DNA of 64,000 nucleotides from SHVO01 sp050250575 (GTDB lineage: Bacteria > Pseudomonadota > Alphaproteobacteria > Rhodospirillales > Rhodospirillaceae), in NCBI GenBank assembly GCA_050250575.1, contig JBFWOJ010000016.1, positions 20,121-84,120 of the forward strand, given 5' to 3'. The translations under genes and the position numbers were made by a program. Shown here in pieces: positions 47,855 to 57,600 of this stretch. Within the stretch, counting starts at the first letter, position 1. Each line of letters starts with the position of its first letter. Below the pieces are notes generated by a model, which was not told the origin of the DNA, ran no database searches, and saw only the letters and a list, made by a program, of their open reading frames with translations.

Positions 47855-48574
47855 ATGCTGACGCTTCAGAATCTCACCAAAGTGTTCCGCACCGACGAAG
47901 TCGAAACCACCGCTCTCAACGCGGTGAACATCGACATCAAGCAGGGCGAATTCGTCGCCATCATGGGGCCGTCGGGCTGCGGCAAGTCGACGCTGCTCAA
48001 CATCATCGGCATGCTCGATACGCCGACGTCAGGTTCCTATCTCTTCAAGGGCGAGGAAATCTCCGGTTACAGCGAGGCGCAGCTCGCCGACCTGCGGAAG
48101 CAGAACCTCGGGTTCATCTTTCAAAGCTTCAACCTGATCGACGAGTTGACGGTGTTCGAGAATATCGAGCTCGCGTTGCTGTACCACGACGTTCCGGCGA
48201 AAGAGCGCCGCGAGCGCGTGCTCGCTGTGATGGAAAAGGTGGGCATCGCTCACCGCGCCAGCCACAAGCCGGCGCAGCTCTCGGGCGGTCAGCAGCAGCG
48301 GGTTGCCGTTGCCCGCGCCGTCGTGTCGAACCCCTCGCTGATCCTTGCCGACGAACCGACCGGCAATCTCGACTCTCAGCATGGCGCCGAAGTGATGGCG
48401 CTGCTGAGGCAGCTCAACAAGGAAGGCACGACCGTGGTGATGGTGACGCACTCACGCACCGATGCCGGCCATGCGCGCCGTGTGATCAACGTGCTCGACG
48501 GCCATGTGGTGGCCGAGGGGCTGCGTCCGGAAGGCGATGTGATCGCCAGACCGTTCAAATCGGCTGCCGCATAA
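47855..48574 (+). CDS. ABC transporter ATP-binding protein (MacB/LolD type)
   Basis: This 239-residue ATPase has Walker A GPSGCGKST, Q-loop FIFQSFNLIDELTVFENIEL, signature LSGGQQQRVAVARAV, Walker B LILADEPTGNLDS and H-loop MVTHS. ATG 47855 has AGGGGAA about 8 bases upstream. It should drive the FtsX-like permease that follows after 23 bases. Confidence 0.95.
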   Translation: MLTLQNLTKVFRTDEVETTALNAVNIDIKQGEFVAIMGPSGCGKSTLLNIIGMLDTPTSGSYLFKGEEISGYSEAQLADLRKQNLGFIFQSFNLIDELTVFENIELALLYHDVPAKERRERVLAVMEKVGIAHRASHKPAQLSGGQQQRVAVARAVVSNPSLILADEPTGNLDSQHGAEVMALLRQLNKEGTTVVMVTHSRTDAGHARRVINVLDGHVVAEGLRPEGDVIARPFKSAAA

Positions 48575-48597
48575 CGAAGCGAAGGCAGGGGACGAGC

Positions 48598-51087
48598 ATG
48601 CTCAAGAATTATCTCACGGTTGCGTTTCGCAATCTGGCCAAAAACCGGCTCTACACCGCGATCAACATCTTCGGCCTCGCCGTCGGTCTCGCGAGCTGCA
48701 TCTTGATCATGCTCTATGTTCGGCATGAGACGTCCTACGACGAATGGTGGACCAACGCGGACCGGATCTACCAAGTTCACAGCCGGTTCGACATTCCCGG
48801 CCGTGAAGTGTTCAAGGCCGGTCAGGCCCCTGGTCCGGCCATGGACGCCCTGATCAAGGACTTCAGCGAAATCGAGGCTGCGGTGCGGCTGACGGAACAA
48901 AATCCCGTCATCACACGCGGCAGTGACGTGTTTCGCGAGCCGGTGGCGCTGGCCGATCCTAGTCTGCTCGAGGTTCTCGATCTGCCGTTGGTCGCCGGCA
49001 GCAAGGACACGGCGCTCGCCGACGTTTCCTCGATCGTGCTTTCGGAATCGACGGCGCGGAAATATTTCGGTTCCGCATCGCCTATCGGCCAGACGCTGCC
49101 GCTGCATTTCACCAACATCGGGCTTCAGCGCGACTACCGTGTCACCGCGGTGTTCAAGGATCTGCCCACCAACACCCATTTCGACATCCGGATGATCGCG
49201 CCCATCAATCCGCCGGATTGGAAGGAGCGCCCGTGGATGCTGGAGTCGTGGACCTCGCTCAACACCAGCGTCTATCTGAAGCTGAAGCCCGGCGCCAACG
49301 CCCAGGTCATCGAAAAGGGCCTGCCGGCGTTCGAGGAACGCAACATCCCGAGCATCTCGTTCGGCGGGAAGGACATTTCCGTCTCGCAGTTCCTGACCAT
49401 GGGCCTGATGAAGGTCACGGACGTCCATCTTCATGGTGAGCGCTCCAACGTGGACCGCCCGTCCGGCGACGTACGCGCGATCGCCGCATTCACGGCTGTT
49501 GCCGCCATGATCCTGCTGATCGCCTGCATCAACTTCACAAACCTGGCGACCGCCCGCGCCAGCCAGCGGGCGCGCGAAGTGGCGTTGCGCAAGGTGCTCG
49601 GCGCACGGCGTTCGCAACTGGTGTTCCAGTTCCTCTCAGAATCAATGCTGCTCTCCGCGATCGCCTTCGTTCTTGCGCTCGTGTTCGTCTATGCGGCGCT
49701 GCCGGTGTACAACACGGTTCTGGACCGCGAGCTCGGTCTCAACTTCCTGGCCGGCGACATGCTCGTGCCGTCGATGGCGGTGCTGATCGTTTTCGTCGGA
49801 TTGGCGGCCGGACTTTATCCCGCCCTTTATCTCTCGGGTTTCCGCCCGGCGCGCATCCTGAAGGCCAACAAGTCGGCCGCCGCCGAGGGCTCCGGCCGGT
49901 TGCGCGCCGCACTTGTCGTCGTGCAGTTCGCGATCTCCATCGGTCTGCTCGTATGCACGACCGTGATCTATACGCAGACTGTCTTTGCGCGGAATATGGA
50001 TCCCGGCTTCGACCGGACCGGCCTGTTGATCGTGCGTACGCCGTATGGAGACGAATACAGGTCGCTCCGTTCGACGCTGGCAGCCGAGGCCGTGAAGCTG
50101 CGGGGCGTCATCGGCGCCACTCTCAGCAGCGAAGGGCCGACCGACGACGGCAGCAACAACAACATCTTCGAAATTCCCGGGAAGCCGAGTCCGAACCCGA
50201 TCCTGATCGCGAACCGGACGGTCGACTACAATTACTTCGAGACCTACAAGATCCCGCTGCTTGCCGGACGATATTTCGAAGAAGGCCGCGGCGGCGACGA
50301 CTTCACCGGCAGCGACGACGACAAGGTCGCGCGTGGCGCCAATATCATCATCAACCAAGCGGCGCTCGGCCGCCTCGGACTGGGCTCCCCGCAGGAGGCG
50401 ATCGGCAAGCAGTTCCATATCGGCGTGGGTCAGGCGGAAAAAGACAGCCGGCAGGCGACCGTTACGGTTGTCGGCGTGGTCTCCAACGTCGCCTATCGCT
50501 CGGCGCGCGATCCGATCGAGCCGACGTACTACGAACGTGATGAAGAAGGGCTGTTCAATCTTTCCCTCCGCACCGATCCGGTGTCCGGCGCTGCCGTAAA
50601 CGCGGAGATGGAAAGGATTTGGCGGGGTCTTGCGCCGCAGCTTCCCTACCGCGCGGAGTTCATGGAAACGCGCATCGACGCGCAGTACGAGCAGGAAGAG
50701 GCCGAGGCGACCATGTTCGCGGCGTTCAGCGCGCTCGCCATCGTCATCGGGGCTCTCGGTCTTTATGGCCTTGCGTTGTTCAGCGCCGAGCGCCGGACCA
50801 AGGAAATCGGCATCCGCAAGGTGCTGGGCGCCAAGGCAAGAGACGTCGTACGCCTTCTCGTGCTCGATTTCTCCAAGCCTGTGATCATCGCCAACGCCAT
50901 CGCATGGCCCGTGGCCTGGTGGCTGATGCGCGACTGGCTCGATGGCTTCGAGCACCGCATCGACCTCAATCCCATGATTTTCGGGGCGGCCGGCCTGATG
51001 GCGTTGCTCGTGGCGTGGATCACGGTCGGCGGTCACGCCTTCAAGGCTGCGCATGAAAATCCCATCCGCGCGCTGCGCTACGAATAA
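48598..51087 (+). CDS. FtsX/MacB-type ABC permease
   Basis: This 829-residue permease has two MacB periplasmic/FtsX halves. An N-terminal helix (residues 20-40) is followed by a periplasmic region, then helices near 300-450 with ARASQRAREVALRKVLGARR. A second periplasmic part and a last set of helices with ERRTKEIGIRKVLGAKARDV follow. This is the long form often controlled by sigma-54 in other bacteria. The frame extends upstream across the ATPase gene, but ATG 48598 begins the conserved MLKNYLTVAFRNLAKNRLYT. Substrate is unknown. Confidence 0.92.
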   Translation: MLKNYLTVAFRNLAKNRLYTAINIFGLAVGLASCILIMLYVRHETSYDEWWTNADRIYQVHSRFDIPGREVFKAGQAPGPAMDALIKDFSEIEAAVRLTEQNPVITRGSDVFREPVALADPSLLEVLDLPLVAGSKDTALADVSSIVLSESTARKYFGSASPIGQTLPLHFTNIGLQRDYRVTAVFKDLPTNTHFDIRMIAPINPPDWKERPWMLESWTSLNTSVYLKLKPGANAQVIEKGLPAFEERNIPSISFGGKDISVSQFLTMGLMKVTDVHLHGERSNVDRPSGDVRAIAAFTAVAAMILLIACINFTNLATARASQRAREVALRKVLGARRSQLVFQFLSESMLLSAIAFVLALVFVYAALPVYNTVLDRELGLNFLAGDMLVPSMAVLIVFVGLAAGLYPALYLSGFRPARILKANKSAAAEGSGRLRAALVVVQFAISIGLLVCTTVIYTQTVFARNMDPGFDRTGLLIVRTPYGDEYRSLRSTLAAEAVKLRGVIGATLSSEGPTDDGSNNNIFEIPGKPSPNPILIANRTVDYNYFETYKIPLLAGRYFEEGRGGDDFTGSDDDKVARGANIIINQAALGRLGLGSPQEAIGKQFHIGVGQAEKDSRQATVTVVGVVSNVAYRSARDPIEPTYYERDEEGLFNLSLRTDPVSGAAVNAEMERIWRGLAPQLPYRAEFMETRIDAQYEQEEAEATMFAAFSALAIVIGALGLYGLALFSAERRTKEIGIRKVLGAKARDVVRLLVLDFSKPVIIANAIAWPVAWWLMRDWLDGFEHRIDLNPMIFGAAGLMALLVAWITVGGHAFKAAHENPIRALRYE

Positions 51088-51130
51088 CCTTTACGTTCCC
51101 CTTTCATATCCAAACAAGGAGTCAGTCATC

Positions 51131-51259
51131 ATGTATAGGTTTACCGCGATCGCCTCGAGTATTCTCCTGCACCTCGTCTTTATCTCCGGCTTCACGGCAA
51201 CGGGCACGGCCGCAACCGCCGTCGCCGCCGACCGTGCCGCGCACGTGTGGACGGTCTAA
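51131..51259 (+). CDS. Tiny exported or membrane peptide (42 aa)
   Basis: ATG 51131 has AGGAG about 10 bases upstream. The product has one hydrophobic segment (FTAIASSILLHLVFISGF) and an Ala/Thr-rich end (AADRAAHVWTV). It could be a small membrane protein or a secreted peptide. It lies 43 bases after the permease gene in the same orientation. No family is recognised. Confidence 0.45.
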   Translation: MYRFTAIASSILLHLVFISGFTATGTAATAVAADRAAHVWTV

Positions 51260-51270
51260 CGTCGCGGTCC

Positions 51271-51456
51271 ATGATGCGACATCTGGCGCTATTCCTGATG
51301 CTGGCGGGTACCGCCTTGCCGGCCATGGCCGCGGATTTCGTTTTCCGCAGGCTCATGCCCGAGCGTGTCGTCTACGAAAGCGCGTTCACCTCGCCCGTGT
51401 TGGCCGATAAGTTCAGGGGCGTACTGATTACCGGCGTCGCGCTCGCCGGTCGTTAA
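51271..51456 (+). CDS. Small exported protein (61 aa)
   Basis: ATG 51271 opens a clear signal peptide (RHLALFLMLAGTALPAMA) with an AxA-type cleavage site. The mature peptide of about 41 residues has several aromatic and Arg residues (DFVFRRLMPERVVYESAF). It lies 11 bases after the preceding tiny gene and 14 bases before the DUF5694 gene, so it is probably part of the efflux operon. Function is unknown. Confidence 0.5.
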   Translation: MMRHLALFLMLAGTALPAMAADFVFRRLMPERVVYESAFTSPVLADKFRGVLITGVALAGR

Positions 51457-51470
51457 GACAGGAGGATGAC

Positions 51471-52301
51471 ATGAGAAACATCGTCATGCTGTTGTGTGGA
51501 TTGATGCTGGCAACCGTACCTGCCAGGGCCCAGGACCTCCTCATCGACCGCGCGCCGGAGGCGCGGCCTTCACTGCTCATTCTTGCGTCGCCGCACTTGC
51601 ATAACCCAGGCCGAGACGCGAGGAACGTCGTTGTCGACGATGTCCTGATGGCCGCCCGACAGGCCCAGCTCGAGGATCTCGTCAATCAGCTCGCGGCTTA
51701 TCGGCCGACACATGTCGCCATCGAACATGTGGCGAGCGAGCAAGACAAGATCGACCAGGCTTATCGTGCTTACCGGGCTGGCACGCGCGTGCTCGAACGC
51801 GACGAGGAGGAACAGATCGGCATGCGCCTCGCCGCGAAACTCGGGCTCGATCGCGTTATAGCAGTCGACTGGAATGGAATGCCGCCAGGCGACTTCGATG
51901 CCAATTATGCCTTCGCTGCCTATGCGAAACAAAACGGAACGGAAGCGCGCCTGCAGAAGCTGAGAAACTCGCCGATGCCATTCCCGCCGATCGAAAAGAC
52001 GGCGTTCGTGCCTTACTATCTTGCGATCAACCAGCCGGACACGCTGCTCAAGGCGCACCGCATCCATTTCGATGTTGCGATGATTGATGATGCCGCCGCG
52101 CAACCCGCCGCGAACTGGATCGGGACTTGGTACGCCCGCAACCTCAAGATCTTCATGAATCTCGTGAAGATCACGGACGACCCAAATGCGCGCGTGCTGA
52201 CCATCTTCGGCGCCGGACATGCGCACATCCTGCGCCAGTATGCAACCGATTCAGGCGCGTTCCGTCTGCGTGAAGTCAGCGAGTTCGTGAAGGCGCCTTA
52301 G
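51471..52301 (+). CDS. Exported DUF5694 (TraB-like) protein
   Basis: This 276-residue protein has a signal peptide (RNIVMLLCGLMLATVPARA) and TraB-like elements: LLILASPHLHNPGRD at the start of the domain and GAGHAHILRQY near the end, which in relatives hold possible metal-binding His residues. SD GGAGG lies 7 bases upstream. It is probably the last gene of the sigma-54 efflux operon. Function is unknown; a hydrolase-like role is only suggested by fold. Confidence 0.75.
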   Translation: MRNIVMLLCGLMLATVPARAQDLLIDRAPEARPSLLILASPHLHNPGRDARNVVVDDVLMAARQAQLEDLVNQLAAYRPTHVAIEHVASEQDKIDQAYRAYRAGTRVLERDEEEQIGMRLAAKLGLDRVIAVDWNGMPPGDFDANYAFAAYAKQNGTEARLQKLRNSPMPFPPIEKTAFVPYYLAINQPDTLLKAHRIHFDVAMIDDAAAQPAANWIGTWYARNLKIFMNLVKITDDPNARVLTIFGAGHAHILRQYATDSGAFRLREVSEFVKAP

Positions 52302-52307
52302 GAGTAC

Positions 52308-53915
52308 TTATCCCGGAATCATCCACGGGAAGAGATACTGCTGACCCATCACCAAGAGCCCAAGCAGCACCGTCAAGATGATGCTGTGCTTGAAGGTGCG
52401 CGCCAGCACGTCGCCTTCACGGCCTTTGAGGCCGGTGATCGATGTTCCGGTGGTGAGGTTCTGCGGCGAGATCATTTTGCCGAGCACGCCGCCGGAGGAG
52501 TTCGTCGCCGCCATGAGCACGGGATCGAGCTGGAGTTCGCGCGCGGCTACCACCTGAAGATTCCCGAACAACGCGTTACCCGAGGTGTCGCTGCCCGAGA
52601 GGAACACCGCGAGCCATCCCAGGAACGCCGACAGGAACGGGAAAATGAACCCGGCGGAGGCGACCCCCACGCCCAGCGTGTAGGTCATGCCCGAATAGTT
52701 CATGAGATAGGCAAGAGCGATGATCAGCATGGTCGTGAGCGCCGGCAGGCGCACCTGAACAAGAGCCCGCGCGACCGCCGCGAAGAACGCACTCACGTCA
52801 AGGCGCACCATGATTGCGACCATCATCGACGTTGCGAGGATCGCCGTGCCCGTACCGAGGGGCTGGAAGTTCCAGACCGCGGCGTAGGGCCGGTCATAGG
52901 TGGTGATGAAAATCTGATTGTGCAGCGCCGGCCACTGGACCGGGACTTGTCCAACCAGGTTGACGCGCAGATGTGTCCAGAGGATGACCACGACCGCGAG
53001 CAGAATCCACGGCATCCACCCCATCCACGGCGCGAGGTCCTTGCCGGTGCTTGCTGCCGCGGACGGCGCCGGTGAAGCCAATGCGTAAGCGGGATCGACC
53101 GGCGTTTTCCAGACCTTGATGAAGGCGACGGTGACGATCAGCGATCCCATCGCCGCGAGGACATCGGTGAGCGCATAGTCGATGTAGTTGGACGTAACGA
53201 ACTGCGCGAGACCAAAAGAGGCCCCCGCGACCAGCAGCACCGGCCATACGCCTTTGAGCGCCTTCATGCCGCCGTACAGCGCGATGGCGTAGAACGGCAA
53301 GAGGAGAGCCAGAAACGGAAGCTGCCGTCCGATCATCGCACCGAGCGTCTGGTCGGACAGCTGCGTGACAGCCCCGAGCGTCGTGACCGGTGTGCCGAGC
53401 GCTCCAAACGCTACCGGCGCGGTGTTGAAGATCAGCGTGAATACGACGGCTTCAAGCGCCGGAAATCCAAGCGCGATCAAGAGAGCGCTTGTGATGGCCA
53501 CCGGCGTGCCGAAGCCGGAGATCCCTTCCAGAAGACAGCCGAAGGAGAACCCGATGACCACAAGCACGATGCGGCGGTCGTTGGGCAGATGCTGGATCAT
53601 CCAGGCGCGGAAAGCGTCGAACCGACCGGAGGCGACGGTGATGTTGTAGAGGATCAGTGCATTGAACACGATCCACATCACGGGAATGAGGGCAAAGGCC
53701 GCGCCGTTCGCGATACTGCTGAAGGCCTGCCCCACCGGCATCTGCCAGACCGTGATGGCGATGATGAGTCCGGCGAGCAAACCCGCGCCGGCGGCCTGCC
53801 ACGCCGGGCGCCGAATGACGCCGAGGAAAATGAGAACGACCGCGATCGGGATCGCGGCGACGGCGAAAGACATGGAAAGGCTTTCGCCGACCGGCGTCAC
53901 AAGTTGATTGAACAC
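52308..53915 (-). CDS. lctP: L-lactate permease (LctP family)
   Basis: This 535-residue permease with about 14 membrane helices takes up lactate or glycolate with a proton. It has FSFGCLLEGISGFGTPVAIT, FNTAPVAFGALGTPV, FLGWLAVFLSGSDTSGNALF and NSSGGVLGKMISPQN, all LctP signatures. I chose GTG 53915, with AGGGGG about 8 bases upstream; ATG 53873 is an alternative. A YbdD-like gene is divergent. A possible partner dehydrogenase is 38 kb away at 13790. Confidence 0.92.
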   Translation of the reverse strand: MFNQLVTPVGESLSMSFAVAAIPIAVVLIFLGVIRRPAWQAAGAGLLAGLIIAITVWQMPVGQAFSSIANGAAFALIPVMWIVFNALILYNITVASGRFDAFRAWMIQHLPNDRRIVLVVIGFSFGCLLEGISGFGTPVAITSALLIALGFPALEAVVFTLIFNTAPVAFGALGTPVTTLGAVTQLSDQTLGAMIGRQLPFLALLLPFYAIALYGGMKALKGVWPVLLVAGASFGLAQFVTSNYIDYALTDVLAAMGSLIVTVAFIKVWKTPVDPAYALASPAPSAAASTGKDLAPWMGWMPWILLAVVVILWTHLRVNLVGQVPVQWPALHNQIFITTYDRPYAAVWNFQPLGTGTAILATSMMVAIMVRLDVSAFFAAVARALVQVRLPALTTMLIIALAYLMNYSGMTYTLGVGVASAGFIFPFLSAFLGWLAVFLSGSDTSGNALFGNLQVVAARELQLDPVLMAATNSSGGVLGKMISPQNLTTGTSITGLKGREGDVLARTFKHSIILTVLLGLLVMGQQYLFPWMIPG

Positions 53916-54006
53916 GCTAAATCCCCCTAGCCGAGTTCCTGACTTGCCCCTGCCTATGCTAGACTCGCTTTGTACCCAGGTGTAATGGAATCTGAAGAAG
54001 GCCCCC

Positions 54007-54237
54007 GTGACAGGCGATCCGCAAGGGAGCACGGCCAGTACCGATACCGCGCCGTCGGACTTCATGTCCCGCCTGCGGCAGACCTTGCATCTGATCGTGC
54101 ATATCCCGGACTACGAGACCTATGTCCGGCATCTTAAGGAAACGCACCCCGGCAAGCCGGTCCCGACCCAGGAGCAATTCATCTCCATGTGTCAGGAACG
54201 GCGTTTCCGGCAGGATTATCTGATCGGCAAGTGCTAG
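54007..54237 (+). CDS. YbdD/YjiX family small protein
   Basis: This protein of 57-76 residues has the family core IPDYETYVRHLKETHPGKPV followed by T-x-E-x-F and an Arg-rich end, closely matching YbdD of E. coli (PDYDNYVEH...NHP). YbdD and YjiX are needed for pyruvate uptake by CstA and BtsT. No such carrier is here; instead the lactate permease LctP is divergent, 91 bases away. The start may be GTG 54007 or ATG 54064. Confidence 0.75.
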   Translation: MTGDPQGSTASTDTAPSDFMSRLRQTLHLIVHIPDYETYVRHLKETHPGKPVPTQEQFISMCQERRFRQDYLIGKC

Positions 54238-54249
54238 GCGGTCGCCGGC

Positions 54250-54534
54250 CTAGCCCTGCATCTCCGTCGTCGGATCGATCATCCTTTTGACTTCCGTGAC
54301 TTTGGTCGCCGGGAAGCCGCTGATCTCGGCGTGCTTGCGGATGGTCGCTTCGTCCTTGGCGAGATAGACGCAGAAGGTCTTGTTGTCGGCGACGTAGCTC
54401 TCCTGCCATTGGATGTCCGGTCCGATCTCGCGCAACGCCTTGTTCGATGTCATCGCCGCCTGTTTGAATTGCTCGCGTTCGAACGTGCCCACCTTCGGAA
54501 TATCGCGCTCGATGATGTATTTGCGTAAGGCCAT
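54250..54534 (-). CDS. DUF4242 protein
   Basis: This 94-residue protein is a typical DUF4242 member (small ferredoxin-like fold, sometimes annotated as nickel-binding): KYIIERDIPKVGTFEREQFK, WQESYVADNKTFCVYLAKDE, IRKHAEISGFPATKV. Function is unknown. It is divergent from the acylase gene at 54700 and convergent with the YbdD-like gene. Confidence 0.85.
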   Translation of the reverse strand: MALRKYIIERDIPKVGTFEREQFKQAAMTSNKALREIGPDIQWQESYVADNKTFCVYLAKDEATIRKHAEISGFPATKVTEVKRMIDPTTEMQG

Positions 54535-54699
54535 TGCGCCCTCCCTGGTTGCTGAAGGCGATGTATCTAGCATCTTTGGCCTTTGAACGTCCCGCCCCGA
54601 ACCGCTGAAAAAGCGCGCACAAGCCGCAATTCGCGGCTGTGGGGTTTCCCACCACGACATATGATAGGCAGGACCGAAGGATGGGGAGCGAGGCAGTCG

Positions 54700-57600
54700 A
54701 TGAAGCGGGCGCTGCTGTGGGGCGTGGCCATGCTGGCCGTGGCCGGGCCGGCCGATGCACAAGCCATTCGTCCCGCACCGATGTCCACTGCCACGGCGGG
54801 TGATCTCATTCCGCAGGCCGTGATCCGCCGCGATACCTTCGGTGTTCCTCACATTATTGCCGAAACCGATGAAGCTGCCGCCTTCGCCATGGGCTATGCC
54901 GTGGCCGAGGATCACGCGGTGGAGATGGGCAAGCTCTATCTCCAGGCGCGCGGCGATGCGGCGCGCTGGTTCGGGCCCGTGCATGTCGAGGACGATCTTG
55001 CCATGAAGCGCATGGACAACCTGGAAGGCGCGCGCCGGGCTCTCGAGCGCACCGGCGAGGGCTATCGCCGCTGGCTGCACGGATTCGTCACCGGCGTGAA
55101 TCACTACGCTGAGCTGCATCGCGCCGAGCTTCCGGCTTGGTTCCCGACCGTCACCGAAGCGGACATCATCGCGTTCAGCCGGCGCGGCGCCGCGGAGGCT
55201 GCCGTGCGGGCGCCGCAGACGAGTGGCGGCGAAGGGGACGACGGCTCGAACGCGCTTGCCATTGCGAAGACCCACAGCACGACGGGCGCGCCGATCCTTC
55301 TGGCCAATCCGCACCTGCGCTGGACCGCGCAATACTGGGAGGCCCACATCACCGTGCCGGGCCAGATCAATTTCTACGGATCGCTCACGGTCGGCCTCGC
55401 GGTGCTGCGCGCAGGCTTCGGCGAGAATATCGGTTACGCCCAGACCAACAACAATGTCGACCTCGTCGACCATTACGCCGTTCCCCTCGCGCCGGGACGG
55501 CCGGACCATTACGTCTTCAAAGGACGTACGCAGCCGTTTCTGAGGCAAAGCGTCAGCGTTGAAGTGCTGCAGCCGACCGGGCGCATCGACACGGTGACGC
55601 GTGAATATGAGGCGACTGATTTCGGTCCTGTGGTGAACCGCACGGCGACCCACGCCGTCGTCTCACGCTCGCACGGTGCGGACGCGTGGCACTTCCATGA
55701 AGGCTACTACGAGCTTTATTTCGCGAAGAACCTCGACAGCTTCATGAAGGTCATGTCGCGGCAGATGATTCCGTCGTCCAATTTCACCTATGCGGACGGG
55801 GACGGGAACATCATGTATCTCTGGAATGCCGCCGTGCCGAAGCGGCCGCCGTCGGACAACGGTGAGATCGACTACAGCGGCATCGTTCCGGGTGATGACG
55901 ACCGCTACTTCTGGCAGGGTATCGTGCCGCTGGCCGAGGTGCCGCGTTTTTTGAACCCCGCCAGCGGCTACGTCCAGAACGCCAACAACCCGCCATGGTT
56001 CGGTACGGTGCGCGAACGCCTCGATCCAAAGACCTTTCCGCCATACATGGAGCAAGGGTCCCCCGGTCTGAGGCCGCAAATGGCGCTGACCATGCTGGAA
56101 GCGAAACGGAGATGGTCGCCGGACGATATCCGAAAGCTGAAGTACACCACCGACATGCTGTTGCCGCGCAGGGTCCTGCCGGATCTGTTCGCCGCGGGGG
56201 CAGCGGCGAGATCGATTTCGGCCGATCTGCGCACGGGGCTGCAAATCCTGAGGCGCTGGGATCAACGCGCGGCGGCGCGCAGCCGCGGCGCGGTGCTCTT
56301 CCAGAATTTCTGGAACATCTACGCGAAGGACGCGAAGCCGCTCTATCGCGAAGACTGGAGCAACGACCGGGTGATCGAGACGCCGACCGGCCTCGGCGAT
56401 CCCGGATCTGCGTTGGCGGCGCTCGAGACGGCCGTACGCCTGGTGCGCGAACGGCATGGCGCCCCCGATGTGGCGTGGGGCGATGTCAACCGCTATCAGT
56501 TCCCCGGCATCGATTTGCCCGGCAACGGCGGGCCGCAAGGGCTCGGGCTTTACACGGCGCAAAACTACGATGAGCCGCCGGATTCCGCTGCCGTGCCGAT
56601 TAGAAATGTCGCGGGGCGCCCCGACGACGGCGGGCCGCCGACGGGCGGCGGCGACGGCTGGATCCTCCTGACAAACTTCACGAAGCCTGTGGCCGCCCAA
56701 GGCGTGCTCGCTTACGGCCAGAGCGGCAATGCGGACTCGCCGCACTCGCGCGACCAGATCAAGATTTTTGCCGCGCAGCAGCTGCGGCCGATCTGGTTCA
56801 GCGAGGGCGAGATCAAAGCCAACCTGGAACGCGAATACCGGCCGGGCGCGGCGGCGGACGACCTTGCGCGACGCGACTTCATGGTCGATAGCGATGGCGG
56901 TGTGCGGATCGCGGTGCGCGAAGTGACGAGCAAAGACCAGACACGCGCCCCCATTCTTCTCGTGCACGACGCGGGGGCGGGCGGGTTGGTGTCATTCGAC
57001 CTTCCGAATGCGTCGGTGGCGGCCGAATTCGCGCGCGCGGGCCATCCCGTTTACATCATGAGCGTGCGCGGCTGGGAGAACTCGTCGCGGCCGGCCGCGC
57101 TCAACCAGCCGCCCGAGGAAGGCGCGCCCGCGGTGAGTAACGACGAGGCGCGCCGCGATATCGATGCGGTGGTGAATCAGGTCCGCGCCCGGCGGTCCCA
57201 AGCGAAGGTCGCGCTGCTGGGTTGGGGTGCGGGGAGTCACTGGGCCGGATCTTACGCCGAGCGGCACGGCGATTCCCTCAGCCATCTTATCCTGCTCAGT
57301 CCCGCCGGCAGACCCGGCGCGGCGACCTGCAGCGTCGCGGCCGGGGCCTACCGGCTCGCCGATTCGAGAACGTTCCGCGCACCGTGGGACGCCGTGATGC
57401 CGGAGAGGAATGTAAGCGCCTGGCGCGACGAACTGGTGGCCGCAGGTTATGTCCAGCGCGCGATGCGCCTCGATCCCGCCAGCGATTCACGCACGCCGAT
57501 GGCGCTCCGTATTCCCAACGGGCCGCTGGCGGAAATCTGCAGCGGCAGAGCATTGTGGGACCCTTCACGCCTGACGACGCCGACTCTCATTGTCCACGGG

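Noticed and set aside
47449..48597. Upstream extension of the permease frame
   Set aside because: It overlaps the adaptor and ATPase genes; conserved permease sequence starts at ATG 48598.
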